NCBI RefSeq assembly: GCF_001442625.1
Contig: NZ_LMZQ01000001.1
Location: forward strand, 434,001-498,000
Direction: 5' to 3'
From: Pedobacter ginsenosidimutans
Lineage (GTDB): Bacteria > Bacteroidota > Bacteroidia > Sphingobacteriales > Sphingobacteriaceae
Length of the DNA stretch: 64,000 bases
Shown here: positions 1 through 8,874 of the stretch, one piece after another
How positions within the stretch are numbered: the first letter of the stretch is position 1
Layout of the letters: each line of letters opens with the position of its first letter
Translations under genes and position numbers: made by a program
The notes under the pieces: generated by a model
Told to the model about the DNA's origin: nothing
Databases searched by the model: none
What the model saw: only the letters and a program-made list of their open reading frames with translations

Positions 1-444
1 AACTTAAAATATAATGGCAGAACTGATGTTGGGGTACTACTAGGCAATATGCTGGGAGAGCGGCTAAAAACAGGAATTCTTTACCAAAGCATCAACATGG
101 TTATCCCAGTTCCTTTGCATCGTAAAAAATATAAACTTAGGGGTTATAACCAAAGTAGCTTTATTGCAGAGGGAATTGCATCGCAGATGGGAATCGATGT
201 TAGCGAAGACCACCTTATCCGGACTACTTCAACGGAGAGCCAAACAAAAAAAAGCAGGTATAACCGGTATGAAAATATGAAAGATGTTTTTCAGGTAAAT
301 TCTGCTGAAGATATAATTGGTAAACATATTTTACTGGTTGACGATGTAATTACTACCGGGGCAACACTTGAAGCATGCGCCAATACACTCTTAGCTATTG
401 GGGCGGCAAAAGTGAGCATTGCGGCTCTTGCCTTTGCAGAATAA
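1..444 (+). CDS. ComF family phosphoribosyltransferase, 5'-truncated by the window edge
   Basis: The reading frame is open from base 1, so the N-terminus lies outside the window; about 147 residues are visible. Two ComF-family signatures can be read: a PVPLH...RGYNQ segment and a phosphoribosyl-pyrophosphate loop, LVDDVITTGATLEAC, near the C-terminus. ComF proteins resemble type I phosphoribosyltransferases. In naturally competent bacteria they support DNA uptake, and elsewhere the substrate is unknown. The part usually carrying a zinc-binding N-terminal domain is not visible, so its presence cannot be judged. An ATG at 49 is in frame, but residues before it continue the family pattern, so it is not the start. 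Family assignment is firm; the role here is inferred. Confidence 0.9.
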   Translation, partial: NLKYNGRTDVGVLLGNMLGERLKTGILYQSINMVIPVPLHRKKYKLRGYNQSSFIAEGIASQMGIDVSEDHLIRTTSTESQTKKSRYNRYENMKDVFQVNSAEDIIGKHILLVDDVITTGATLEACANTLLAIGAAKVSIAALAFAE

Positions 445-468
445 CTAAGACTATATAGTTTAAGCGCT

Positions 469-500
469 ATTGTAAGTAGCCAAACATTTTTCTAAGTTTG
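469..500 (+). promoter_or_regulatory. Candidate promoter, -7 box 4 nt before the start codon
   Basis: TAAGTTTG at 493-500 matches the Bacteroidota -7 consensus TAnnTTTG. ATTG at 469-472 is a possible -33 box with a 20-nt spacer. The ATG of the next gene is at 505, so the transcript would have almost no leader. Confidence 0.5.
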
Positions 501-504
501 ATTT

Positions 505-1878
505 ATGCGTTTAAATATTGGTTTAGTGCTTTTAATTTTATTCTTTTGTTCAGCTTGCAGGAAGGGGGAGCGTATAACCACAGATCCGAATGCAAAACTA
601 AACATCTCTAATAAAGAAGTATTATTTGATACCATTTTTACATCAGTAGGATCAACTACCAAAAGAATAAAACTCGTTAACTGGAACAATGATGCAGTTA
701 AAGTTTCCGAAATCAGGTTATCAGGTGGCAATACTTCGGCTTTTAGCATTAACATTAACGGAGAGCAAACGCAGAACAAAAATGACCTCATTATAAATGG
801 CCGGGATTCTATAAACCTTTTTGTCAAAGTTTCGATCAACCCAAATTCAGCTAACCTGCCCTTTCTGGTTCAAGATTCTATCATATTAAATACAAATGGG
901 AATAAACAGGTGATTCAGCTTTTAGCTTATGGGCAGAATGCTGTATTTGTTAATGAATCGACAATTAATGCCAATGCCATCTGGACAAAAGCTTTACCCT
1001 ACATTATTAACGGATCGTTAACTGTTAAGAGCGGGGGCTCACTAACCATCCAACCCGGAACTAAAATTTATTTCCACAAAGATGCCAATTTAAACATAGA
1101 AGGGAACCTAATAGTTAATGGCAGCCTTACTGAACCTGTACTATTTTGTAGCGATAGACTGGAATATATATATAGCGATGAGCCTGGACAATGGAAAGGG
1201 ATTTTCTTAAAACGAACCGGATATGGATTGATTAAAAATGCGATCATCAAAAATGCGTCTGTTGGCATTACCTCCGATTCTTTGTCCGTTAACAACAATC
1301 CCAAATTAATTTTAAGCAATAGTATTATTAAAAACATGCAGGTGGCGGCTTATATTGGCTACCACTCGGAGCTGCTTGCATTTAATAATTTGATGTATAA
1401 CTGCGGGAATTACTTAATATATGCTGCAGGGGGCGGGAATTACAACTTAAAACAGAATACTTTTGCTGGTTATAACTCAAATTTCCCACGTAAAACTGCT
1501 TCGCTGAGTTTTTCAGATTATTTATCGGCAAATGCTTATAATAAACTTCAGGTAGATTTAACCAATAATATCATATGGGGGAGTTTAACGAATGAACTGG
1601 ATATCCAAAAGAAAACGTCTGCAATAGTACAATTCAATTTATGGAGCAATTTAATCCGATCTACCAACAGCGCTTACAGCAACAATGGCAATATTTTAAA
1701 TACCGACCCTCTTTTCATTAATCAGGATCTTGAAGATTTTCGGGTATCTCCCGGTAGCATTGTCAGAAAAAAGGGAGCTGATTTAAGTACCGATCCGTAT
1801 TTCTTTAATTACCTTAATCAGGATGCGAAAGGAAATGCAAGAATTTATCCCTCAACCTTAGGTAGTTACGAGAAATAA
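505..1878 (+). CDS. Probable lipoprotein with right-handed beta-helix fold
   Basis: A 457-residue protein with a hydrophobic N-terminal signal and a Cys at position 18 (CSAC), which would be the lipidated residue; Cys at -3 makes the lipobox atypical. The body has repeating short strands with Asn-rich turns and a segment around residues 165-215 typical of pectin-lyase-like parallel beta-helix proteins (repeated patterns of the type LTIQPGTKIYF then LNIEGNLIVNG). Bacteroidota proteins like this are usually annotated as right-handed parallel beta-helix repeat proteins, and many bind or cut polysaccharide. I see no clear catalytic signature. It seems to be a single-gene unit with its own promoter upstream and a hairpin downstream. 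Location and fold are reasonable inferences; substrate is unknown. Confidence 0.7.
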   Translation: MRLNIGLVLLILFFCSACRKGERITTDPNAKLNISNKEVLFDTIFTSVGSTTKRIKLVNWNNDAVKVSEIRLSGGNTSAFSININGEQTQNKNDLIINGRDSINLFVKVSINPNSANLPFLVQDSIILNTNGNKQVIQLLAYGQNAVFVNESTINANAIWTKALPYIINGSLTVKSGGSLTIQPGTKIYFHKDANLNIEGNLIVNGSLTEPVLFCSDRLEYIYSDEPGQWKGIFLKRTGYGLIKNAIIKNASVGITSDSLSVNNNPKLILSNSIIKNMQVAAYIGYHSELLAFNNLMYNCGNYLIYAAGGGNYNLKQNTFAGYNSNFPRKTASLSFSDYLSANAYNKLQVDLTNNIIWGSLTNELDIQKKTSAIVQFNLWSNLIRSTNSAYSNNGNILNTDPLFINQDLEDFRVSPGSIVRKKGADLSTDPYFFNYLNQDAKGNARIYPSTLGSYEK

Positions 1879-1954
1879 TTTATTTTTTTTATTTTCTCAA
1901 AACAAAATGGCGATAATTTCCGTTTATATATTCGAGAGCGTTAATTTAGATGGT

Positions 1955-1996
1955 AAGGGTCGATATTTCTTCTAAAGAATATCGGCCCTTTACTTT
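1955..1996 (+). terminator. Hairpin terminator after the beta-helix lipoprotein gene
   Basis: AAGGGTCGATATT at 1955-1967 pairs with AATATCGGCCCTT ending at 1990, with a G-U pair, and is followed by a T-rich stretch. It lies about 75 nt after the stop codon. Confidence 0.6.
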
Positions 1997-2225
1997 TTAC
2001 CAAGATTATAGGATTGCCACTCAATTTTTAGGCTGTTTTTTTAACTATCGCTTCAATCTCCAACAAGATTTATTTCTTTAGAATTTAGCATTGGTGCCTA
2101 TGGCAGCCTGTAGCCCCGCTTTCCTCCTGCCGTTTTAATTTATCGGCATCAAAAAATATATGGATCAAAACGGCATCCGTTCAATCGGGCATAGTTAACA
2201 AAGTCAGTATTTAAATACTCCGATA
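1997..2225. other. Gene-free stretch between convergent genes
   Basis: This lies between the plus-strand lipoprotein gene and minus-strand glmS. A short GC-richer patch is visible near 2095-2200. I see no convincing gene, RNA or promoter. A 43-codon reading frame from 1950 overlaps the terminator hairpin and is not credible. Confidence 0.5.
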
Positions 2226-2227
2226 AA

Positions 2228-2259
2228 CAAAAAAAGCAGCTACAAATTAATGCAACTGC
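2228..2259 (-). terminator. glmS terminator
   Basis: On the minus strand GCAGTTGCA (2259-2251) pairs with TGTAGCTGC (2244-2236), followed by a run of T. The stem-loop is almost the same sequence as the one after glyA at 4209-4232. Confidence 0.8.
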
Positions 2260-2284
2260 CCTATTTATTTGTTTTGTTGTAAAA

Positions 2285-4123
2285 TTATTCTACTGTTACC
2301 GATTTAGCTAAGTTTCTGGGCTGATCTACATTGCAACCACGCATCACTGCAATATGATATGATAATAACTGAAGCGGAATAGTTGCTATAAGTGGTAAAA
2401 AGGCTTCATTGGCATCAGGAATTTCGATACAGTAATCGGCCATTTTCTTCACCTCAGTGTCGCCCTGGGTTACAATCGCAATCACTTTACCTTTTCTTGC
2501 TTTTACTTCCTGTATATTGCTGATCACTTTTTCGTATGATGAATTCTGCGTAGCAATAAAAACCACTGGCATTTCTTCATCAATTAAAGCGATCGGCCCA
2601 TGTTTCATTTCTGCTGCAGGATAACCCTCTGCATGGATATAAGAAATTTCCTTAAGTTTTAAGGCACCTTCTAAGGCCACCGGGAAACCGCTACCTCTCC
2701 CCAGGAACAAACAGTTGGTAGAATCTTTGATCTTTTCTGCAACTTCTTTAATCAGCTCGTTCGATTCTAAAGCAACCTGAATTTTTTCAGGGATATGATC
2801 CAGTTCGGTTAAAAGCTCAATTAATTTTGAAGTGGTAATGGTTCCTTTTTGCTGCGCCATATAAAAGGCCATCAAGGTTAAAACCGTTACCTGGGCAGTA
2901 AATGCTTTTGTTGAGGCTACGCCAATTTCTGGTCCCGCATGGGTGTAAACACCGGCATGGGTTAAACGTGGGATGGAAGCCCCCGCAACATTACAGATCC
3001 CAAAAATAGTTGCTCCTCGTTCTTTTGCCATCTCGATGGCAGCCATCGTATCGGCAGTTTCGCCAGATTGGGAAATGGCAATTACGACATCTTTCTCGGT
3101 GATGATCGGATTTCGGTATCTAAACTCTGAAGCATACTCCACCTCTACCGGAATACGCGCATATTCTTCAATCAGGTATTCGCCAACCAAACCTGCATGC
3201 CACGATGTTCCGCAGGCCACAATAATGATCCGGTCTATATTTTTTAATTTCTCTGCAAATTCTTTGATCCCGCCAAGCTGAACTTTTCCTTCTTCAGGAT
3301 AAATACGTCCACGCATACAATCTTTAATTGAACGTGGTTGCTCATAAATTTCTTTAAGCATAAAGTGATCAAAGCCACCCTTCTCCAGCATTTCAAGCTT
3401 TAGCTGTAACTCTTGAATTAAAGGGGTTTGCACCACGTTATCCAATTGTTTAACCAAAAGGTCATTTTTGGTAATCAGGGCGATTTCGCCATCCTTTAGA
3501 TAAATTACGGTTTTAGTATATTCAATAATTGGCGTAGCATCAGAGGCAATAAAATATTCTCCGGCTCCAACGCCAATTACCATCGGACTTCCTTTCCTCG
3601 CAGCAATTAAACGATCAGGGTGTTCTTTATCCATAATCACTATGGCGTAGGCACCATTCACTTCCTGCAAAGCCAAACGAACTGCTTCTAAAAGATCAAT
3701 ATTTTCAATTTCCTGGATTTCTTCAATCAGGTGGATTAATACCTCTGTATCGGTATCGCTTTTAAACTCGTGGCCACGACTAGTCAATTCTTCCTTTAAG
3801 GTGGCGTAGTTTTCGATAATTCCATTATGGATAATGGAGAGTTTACCGTTATTTGACGTGTGGGGATGAGAGTTTCGATCGGAAGGTACACCATGAGTTG
3901 CCCATCGCGTATGCCCCATGCCAATTGTACCAGACTTATCTTTGTCTTCGGCATATTCTTCTAAAACTGCTACTTTTCCGGCCTTTTTATAAATATGCTG
4001 ACCGCTATCGTTCATCAGTGCAATACCAGCACTATCATAACCCCGGTATTCTAATCTTTTAAGACCTTTCAATACAATCGGCCAGGCTTCTCTGTAGCCA
4101 ATATAGCCTACTATTCCACACAT
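2285..4123 (-). CDS. glmS: Glutamine--fructose-6-phosphate aminotransferase (isomerizing)
   Basis: GlmS makes glucosamine-6-phosphate from fructose-6-phosphate and glutamine, the first committed step toward UDP-GlcNAc for peptidoglycan and LPS. The 612-residue length is normal. The protein begins MCGIVGYIG, so Cys2 becomes the N-terminal nucleophile of the glutaminase domain (about residues 1-220, with GHTRWATHG). Two SIS sugar-isomerase domains follow, with VACGTSWHAG and AISQSGET in the first. The C-terminus PRNLAKSVTVE is the family hallmark. It appears monocistronic, with an 18-bp palindrome in its promoter and a hairpin downstream. No glmS ribozyme is visible in the short leader. Identity is certain. 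Confidence 0.98.
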   Translation of the reverse strand: MCGIVGYIGYREAWPIVLKGLKRLEYRGYDSAGIALMNDSGQHIYKKAGKVAVLEEYAEDKDKSGTIGMGHTRWATHGVPSDRNSHPHTSNNGKLSIIHNGIIENYATLKEELTSRGHEFKSDTDTEVLIHLIEEIQEIENIDLLEAVRLALQEVNGAYAIVIMDKEHPDRLIAARKGSPMVIGVGAGEYFIASDATPIIEYTKTVIYLKDGEIALITKNDLLVKQLDNVVQTPLIQELQLKLEMLEKGGFDHFMLKEIYEQPRSIKDCMRGRIYPEEGKVQLGGIKEFAEKLKNIDRIIIVACGTSWHAGLVGEYLIEEYARIPVEVEYASEFRYRNPIITEKDVVIAISQSGETADTMAAIEMAKERGATIFGICNVAGASIPRLTHAGVYTHAGPEIGVASTKAFTAQVTVLTLMAFYMAQQKGTITTSKLIELLTELDHIPEKIQVALESNELIKEVAEKIKDSTNCLFLGRGSGFPVALEGALKLKEISYIHAEGYPAAEMKHGPIALIDEEMPVVFIATQNSSYEKVISNIQEVKARKGKVIAIVTQGDTEVKKMADYCIEIPDANEAFLPLIATIPLQLLSYHIAVMRGCNVDQPRNLAKSVTVE

Positions 4124-4144
4124 AAGTTACATCATTTTATTGGT

Positions 4145-4171
4145 CAAATATATAAAACAAACGTTTGTTTT
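4145..4171 (-). promoter_or_regulatory. glmS promoter with an 18-bp perfect palindrome in the spacer
   Basis: On the minus strand TATATTTG (4152-4145) matches the -7 consensus. Directly upstream, 4154-4171 reads AAAACAAACGTTTGTTTT, a perfect palindrome centred on ACGT. No TTTG is found at the expected -33 position. A palindrome filling the spacer is a likely regulator site, so the promoter may need an activator or be repressed. The -7 box is 21 nt from the ATG. Confidence 0.55.
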
Positions 4172-4200
4172 GCATCATTAAGGCGAAAAACTTGCTTCAC

Positions 4201-4232
4201 AAAAAAAAGCAGTTACAAATTAATGTAACTGC
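4201..4232 (-). terminator. glyA terminator
   Basis: On the minus strand GCAGTTACA and TGTAACTGC form a perfect 9-bp stem around a short AT loop (4209-4232), followed by eight T residues. It lies just after the glyA stop and upstream of the glmS promoter. Confidence 0.85.
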
Positions 4233-4270
4233 TTGTGTTATTGCCACTCTAGCCGAGTGAGTGTATAATC

Positions 4271-5542
4271 TTATTTATATAGTGGGAAGGCACTTACCAA
4301 CTTAATCACCTCGGCTTTTACACTATTCAGGTTAGCTTCATCTTCCGGATTGGTTAAAACCTGATCGATTAAATCTACAATCTTCTCCATTTCAGTCTCT
4401 TTTAAACCGCGTGTCGTAATTGCGGCGGTGCCTACACGGATACCTGAAGTTACAAATGGCGATTTATCATCGAAAGGAACCATGTTTTTGTTCACTGTAA
4501 TTTCTGCTTTCTCTAAAGCATTTTCAGCTACTTTACCTGTAATATTTTTATTTCGAAGATCGATCAGCATCAAGTGGTTATCAGTACCACCAGAAATAAT
4601 GCCATATCCTTTAGCTACAAATGCTTTGGCCATTGCCTGTGCATTAGCCGCAACTTGTTTAATGTATGTTCCGTACTCCTCGCTTAAAGCTTCGCCAAAA
4701 GCAATTGCTTTAGCCGCAATAATATGCTCTAACGGACCACCTTGTGTACCAGGGAAAACCGCCATATCAAGTAAATTACTCATTAAACGGATTTCGCCTT
4801 TAGGTGTTTTTAATCCCCAAGGATTTTCGAAATCCTGCCCCATCATAATCATACCTCCACGTGGACCACGTAAAGTTTTGTGGGTGGTAGTGGTTACAAT
4901 ATGGCAATGTGGAAGTGGGTTGGCCAATAATCCTTTTGCGATTAAACCTGCAGGGTGAGAAATATCAGCTAAAACCAAAGCACCGATTTTATCAGCTACT
5001 GCACGGATAAAAGCATAATCCCACTCGCGGGAATAAGCAGATGCACCGCAGATAATTAATTTAGGTTTTTCGGCTAAAGCAACTTCTTCTAATTTTTTAT
5101 AGTCGATAAGTCCGGTTTCTTTTTCTACCCCATAAAATAAAGGCTGATATAGCTTACCCGAAAAGTTAACAGGCGAGCCATGTGTTAAGTGACCTCCATG
5201 AGAAAGATCAAATCCTAATATTTTATCGCCTGGCTGCAAAACAGCAAGCATTACTGCTGCGTTAGCTTGCGCGCCAGAGTGCGGCTGAACGTTTACCCAT
5301 GCTGCACCGAACAACTCTTTTGCCCTATCGATAGCAATTTGCTCTACTACATCCACTACCTGGCAACCGCCATAATAACGTTTGCCCGGTAAGCCTTCAG
5401 CATATTTATTGGTTAGTACCGATCCGGCAGCTTCCATCACTTGCTTGCTTACAAAGTTTTCTGATGCAATAAGCTCTAAACCATGCTCTTGGCGGTTTAA
5501 CTCCTTATCAATAAGTTCAAAAATTTGGTTGTCGCGTGTCAT
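4271..5542 (-). CDS. glyA: Serine hydroxymethyltransferase
   Basis: GlyA interconverts serine and glycine and transfers the one-carbon unit to tetrahydrofolate; it is a cytosolic PLP enzyme. The protein shows the PLP-lysine motif [14 protein letters not shown] near residue 220 and the N-terminal block [10 protein letters not shown] place the start at the ATG giving [12 protein letters not shown] (423 residues), because that is the family N-terminus; the frame is open further upstream to a TTG at 5587, but those residues ([11 protein letters not shown]) look untranslated. scpA lies 62 nt upstream on the same strand, so the two may be co-transcribed. A strong hairpin follows the stop codon. Identity is certain; only the exact start is open. 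Confidence 0.97.
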   Translation of the reverse strand: MTRDNQIFELIDKELNRQEHGLELIASENFVSKQVMEAAGSVLTNKYAEGLPGKRYYGGCQVVDVVEQIAIDRAKELFGAAWVNVQPHSGAQANAAVMLAVLQPGDKILGFDLSHGGHLTHGSPVNFSGKLYQPLFYGVEKETGLIDYKKLEEVALAEKPKLIICGASAYSREWDYAFIRAVADKIGALVLADISHPAGLIAKGLLANPLPHCHIVTTTTHKTLRGPRGGMIMMGQDFENPWGLKTPKGEIRLMSNLLDMAVFPGTQGGPLEHIIAAKAIAFGEALSEEYGTYIKQVAANAQAMAKAFVAKGYGIISGGTDNHLMLIDLRNKNITGKVAENALEKAEITVNKNMVPFDDKSPFVTSGIRVGTAAITTRGLKETEMEKIVDLIDQVLTNPEDEANLNSVKAEVIKLVSAFPLYK

Positions 5543-5604
5543 CATTATATGAGGTTTGTATTTTTTTTGCAAAAGTAAGAAATTCAAATTTAATTTAGGC
5601 CGTA

Positions 5605-6348
5605 TTAGGATAATGCTTTCACATTAAAGTTGTTAAAGCCACTTCCAATGGTTATCTCTACGATTTGTTGCTGCAACATTTCTAGAATAGCCAGGAAATT
5701 ATAAACGAAATGCACTTTATTCTCCGAATTTTTAAGCACTAAAGCAAAATCGATCTGTTTATTGATATCGAGCAGATTGGCAATAAAGTGTTTTTGCTGC
5801 TCGATAGTATAAGGATATTGTACCACGGTGTGTTTAACCTCTTCGCTGCGCAGCTCATACTTCTGCATCGTCCGGTGGTAAACGGTTAAAAGTTTATAGA
5901 GATCCAATGATAAAAGTTCATCCTGGTGACTGGAAGATGCAGCGGCCAGGGTTAAATCATATGCAATATTACCCCGTTGATCTTGTTTAAACCGTTCCTC
6001 TTCAAAAACTTTCATTTCTTCTGCAGCAGATTTAAATTGTTTGTAGGCAATAAGCCTTGCGATCAGATCTTGTTCAGAATTAATTTCATTTCCGGCTTCA
6101 TCAACCTCAATCCTCGGTAAAAGCATTTTAGATTTAATACGCATCAGGGTTGCAGCCACTAAAATAAATTCGCTGGCAACTTCTACATTTAAGGCAAGGA
6201 GCTGATGGATATAGGCCAAAAAGTCGTTGGTGATTTTGGCAATCTCCACATCCTGGATATTAAGTTCATCCCGTTCTATAAAGAACAGCAACAAATCGAA
6301 GGGGCCTTCGAATACCGGAAGTTTTATTTCAAAATTCTCTGCCTGCAT
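5605..6348 (-). CDS. scpA: Segregation and condensation protein A
   Basis: ScpA is the kleisin subunit that bridges the SMC heads in the bacterial condensin complex for chromosome segregation. The N-terminal block [20 protein letters not shown] is the ScpA signature, followed by [12 protein letters not shown]. The C-terminal part contains a winged-helix-like segment, as expected. I use the ATG at 6348 (247 residues) rather than a TTG four codons upstream. No scpB is adjacent, although the two are often neighbours in other phyla. glyA lies downstream on the same strand. Identity is firm. Confidence 0.93.
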   Translation of the reverse strand: MQAENFEIKLPVFEGPFDLLLFFIERDELNIQDVEIAKITNDFLAYIHQLLALNVEVASEFILVAATLMRIKSKMLLPRIEVDEAGNEINSEQDLIARLIAYKQFKSAAEEMKVFEEERFKQDQRGNIAYDLTLAAASSSHQDELLSLDLYKLLTVYHRTMQKYELRSEEVKHTVVQYPYTIEQQKHFIANLLDINKQIDFALVLKNSENKVHFVYNFLAILEMLQQQIVEITIGSGFNNFNVKALS

Positions 6349-6427
6349 GTGAAGAGACAAACATAATGAAAATTTTTAGGTCCAAACAATCTAAACCCTA
6401 ATTCAAAATGCCATATGGCTCTCCCCA

Positions 6428-6475
6428 AACGCTCAGCGCTAAGCCCTCACCGCCAACCGCTTAACGCTCAATAAT
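6428..6475. repeat. Short repeat built on CGCT / GCTAAGC words
   Basis: The gap between scpA and dxs has repeated words such as CGCTCAGCGCTAAGC and CCGCTTAACGCTCA. It is low-complexity intergenic sequence with no coding sense on either strand. Confidence 0.4.
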
Positions 6476-6550
6476 AAACCACTATTTTTCTCTTCTATAT
6501 TAAAACAAATTTGCCTTACTTTGTATCTTGTTTTTTACCATAAATTTCGA

Positions 6551-8479
6551 ATGCAAGTAAAAGCTGGCCCCCTATTATCTAAAATCAACTACCCCGCTGA
6601 TTTAAAGCAATATAGCGATTCTGACTTAGAACAAATAAGCCAGGAATTACGACAGTATATCATTGATGTAGTTAGTGTTAACGGTGGCCATTTTGGCGCC
6701 AGTTTAGGTGTTGTTGAATTAACAGTAGCCTTACACTATGCATTAAACACTCCTTACGATAAGTTGGTTTGGGATGTAGGCCATCAGGCATACGGGCATA
6801 AAATATTAACCGGCCGTAGGGATTTATTCCATACCAACCGTGTATACGGTGGTATTAGCGGTTTCCCGAAAATTTCGGAAAGTGAGTATGATACCTTTGG
6901 TGTAGGCCATTCTTCTACTTCTATTTCGGCTGCTTTGGGCATGGCGGTGGCTTCGCAATTAAAGGGCGAAACAGACAGGCAGCATGTGGCCGTTATCGGC
7001 GATGGCGCCATGACAGCTGGTTTAGCTTTTGAAGGATTAAACCATGCAGGGATCGAAAATAGTAATGTGCTGGTGATCCTGAATGACAACTGCATGTCTA
7101 TCGATCCGAATGTGGGTGCACTTAAGGAGTATTTAACCAGCATCACCATTTCAAAATCTTACAACCGTTTCCGTGATGATATTTCTCATGTACTCACAGG
7201 GCTTTCTAAGCTAGGTCCTAACGCACATAAGTATGTTAAAAAAATAGAAAAGAGCATTAAAGGAACCTTACTAAAACAAAGTAATTTATTCGAAGCCTTA
7301 AACTTTAGGTATTTCGGCCCTGTTGACGGGCACGATGTAAAACGTTTAGCGCAGACCATAAAAGATTTATCTGCTATTCCTGGCCCTAAGCTTTTACACT
7401 GTATTACTGTAAAAGGGAAAGGTTTTGCGCTGGCAGAAAAAGATCAGACCAAATGGCATGCACCAGGTCTTTTCGATAAGATTACCGGCGAAATCAAAAA
7501 AAGTATTCCAGATAAACCACAACCACCAAAATACCAGGATGTTTTCGGGCATACCATGGTCGAGCTGGCTGAAGCGAATGATAAAATTGTAGGTATTACA
7601 CCTGCCATGCCATCGGGATCATCGTTAAACATTATGATGAAAGCGATGCCAAAACGCGCATTCGATGTGGGTATCGCAGAGCAACATGCCGTGACTTTCT
7701 CTGCTGGTTTAGCGGCACAAGGATTAGTTCCCTTCTGTAACATCTATTCGAGCTTTATGCAAAGGGCATACGATCAGGTGATCCATGATGTTGCCATTCA
7801 AAAATTGAACGTCGTATTTTGTTTGGATAGAGCGGGCTTAGCAGGCGCTGATGGTGCAACACACCATGGTGCATATGACATCGCTTACATGCGCTGTATT
7901 CCGAATTTAGTGATCTCTTCTCCGATGAATGAAGAAGAATTGCGTAACCTGATGTTTACCGCTCAACAAGAAAATATGGGCCCATTTATAATCCGTTACC
8001 CACGTGGTAATGGTGTTATGCCCGATTGGAAACGACCCTTCAAAGCATTAGAAATTGGCAAAGGCCGTAAAATATGTGATGGTGAAGATGTAACCCTATT
8101 GACCATTGGCCACGTAGGCAACTTTGCCGTTGAAGCACGTGCTGAACTGAACAGCGAGGGTTTTTATCCGGCACATTACGATTTACGTTTTGTGAAGCCA
8201 TTGGATGAGCAGCTACTACATGAAGTATTTGCTAAATATAAACATGTAATCACTGTAGAAGATGGCTCGTTACCAGGTGGAGTGGGTTCAGCAATATTGG
8301 AGTTTATGGCCGATCATGGTTATAGCGCAAATGTAATCCGCTTAGGTATTCCAGATCAGTTTATCGAACATGGCGAACAGGCCGAGCTTTGGGCAGAATG
8401 TGGTTATGATAAAAACGCGATTATCGAAGCAGTAAGAAAAGTTGCTATCAAAAGAACAACAGATAGTATGGCAGGGTAG
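6551..8479 (+). CDS. dxs: 1-deoxy-D-xylulose-5-phosphate synthase
   Basis: Dxs condenses pyruvate and glyceraldehyde-3-phosphate, the entry step of the MEP isoprenoid pathway that also feeds undecaprenyl phosphate, the carrier used by the capsule genes further on. The 642-residue protein has the GGHFGASLG and [10 protein letters not shown] blocks, the thiamine-diphosphate motif GDGAMTAG near residue 150 followed by NDN, and the catalytic Glu in [11 protein letters not shown] near residue 377. The ATG at 6551 gives the family-like N-terminus; a start ten codons earlier would be a TTG. A strong hairpin with a T run follows the gene. Identity is certain. Confidence 0.97.
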   Translation: MQVKAGPLLSKINYPADLKQYSDSDLEQISQELRQYIIDVVSVNGGHFGASLGVVELTVALHYALNTPYDKLVWDVGHQAYGHKILTGRRDLFHTNRVYGGISGFPKISESEYDTFGVGHSSTSISAALGMAVASQLKGETDRQHVAVIGDGAMTAGLAFEGLNHAGIENSNVLVILNDNCMSIDPNVGALKEYLTSITISKSYNRFRDDISHVLTGLSKLGPNAHKYVKKIEKSIKGTLLKQSNLFEALNFRYFGPVDGHDVKRLAQTIKDLSAIPGPKLLHCITVKGKGFALAEKDQTKWHAPGLFDKITGEIKKSIPDKPQPPKYQDVFGHTMVELAEANDKIVGITPAMPSGSSLNIMMKAMPKRAFDVGIAEQHAVTFSAGLAAQGLVPFCNIYSSFMQRAYDQVIHDVAIQKLNVVFCLDRAGLAGADGATHHGAYDIAYMRCIPNLVISSPMNEEELRNLMFTAQQENMGPFIIRYPRGNGVMPDWKRPFKALEIGKGRKICDGEDVTLLTIGHVGNFAVEARAELNSEGFYPAHYDLRFVKPLDEQLLHEVFAKYKHVITVEDGSLPGGVGSAILEFMADHGYSANVIRLGIPDQFIEHGEQAELWAECGYDKNAIIEAVRKVAIKRTTDSMAG

Positions 8480-8520
8480 TAGCTTGTCGTATTTGTTGTC
8501 ATTCTGAGGGCTTAAGATAA

Positions 8521-8632
8521 ATCGTCATCTCTCCTCCAAAGGAACTCCTTTGGAGGAGAGATACTTTTTTTTAATATGGTCCAAAGATCTCTCCACTACG
8601 CGTTGCTCCGGTCGAGATGACGCCAATTTTTA
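8521..8632. repeat. Composite intergenic repeat, copy A
   Basis: The block holds the hairpin above plus GTCCAAAGATCTCTCCACTACG, interrupted by GCGTTGCTCC, then GGTCGAGATGACG. Its reverse complement, with a small insertion, is recognisable at 34126-34242. Such blocks are typical dispersed non-coding repeats of Pedobacter-like genomes. Confidence 0.6.
8529..8572 (+). terminator. Strong hairpin and T run after dxs
   Basis: CTCTCCTCCAAAGGA (8529-8543) pairs perfectly with TCCTTTGGAGGAGAG (8546-8560), followed by ATAC and eight T. The same words recur at 34160-34220, so this terminator is also part of a dispersed repeat. Confidence 0.7.
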
Positions 8633-8740
8633 GAATATGTATTGATAGAATCTCAATGATACTAGTAAAGATCCTTCCTATCGTCAGGGAGACAAGTATT
8701 AAAACGAGGTTGTAACATAAAGTAATTTCGGCCCAGATGC

Positions 8741-8809
8741 TGTCATGTTGAGCTTGTCGAAACACCTTAAAGGGCATTTAAATAGTCCTTCGACAGGCTC
8801 AGGATGACA
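8741..8809. repeat. REP-like inverted doublet
   Basis: TGTCATGTTGAGCTTGTCGAA (8741-8761; 21 nt with 3 mismatches to its partner) is the inverted copy of 8789-8809 (TTCGACAGGCTCAGGATGACA read in reverse). Single copies of the same family occur near 46536, 47180 and 49442. The paired inverted layout is like a BIME. Confidence 0.7.
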
Positions 8810-8814
8810 ATATT

Positions 8815-8848
8815 AAAAAAGCCTCAGTTATTTGGTTAACTGGGGCTT
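8815..8848 (-). terminator. Terminator of the Wzi-like gene
   Basis: On the minus strand AGCCCCAGTTA (8847-8837) pairs with TAACTGAGGCT (8830-8820), one mismatch, and is followed by TTTTTTAAT. It lies 27 nt after the stop codon of the gene at 8875-10503. Confidence 0.75.
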
Positions 8849-8874
8849 CATTATATAATTAGATCTTTTAAATC

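Noticed and set aside
1950..2081. 43-codon plus-strand frame after the beta-helix lipoprotein gene
   Set aside because: Overlaps the terminator hairpin and has no start signals.
4124..4144. glmS ribozyme or riboswitch in the leader
   Set aside because: The leader between the -7 box and ATG is about 20 nt, too short for the ribozyme.
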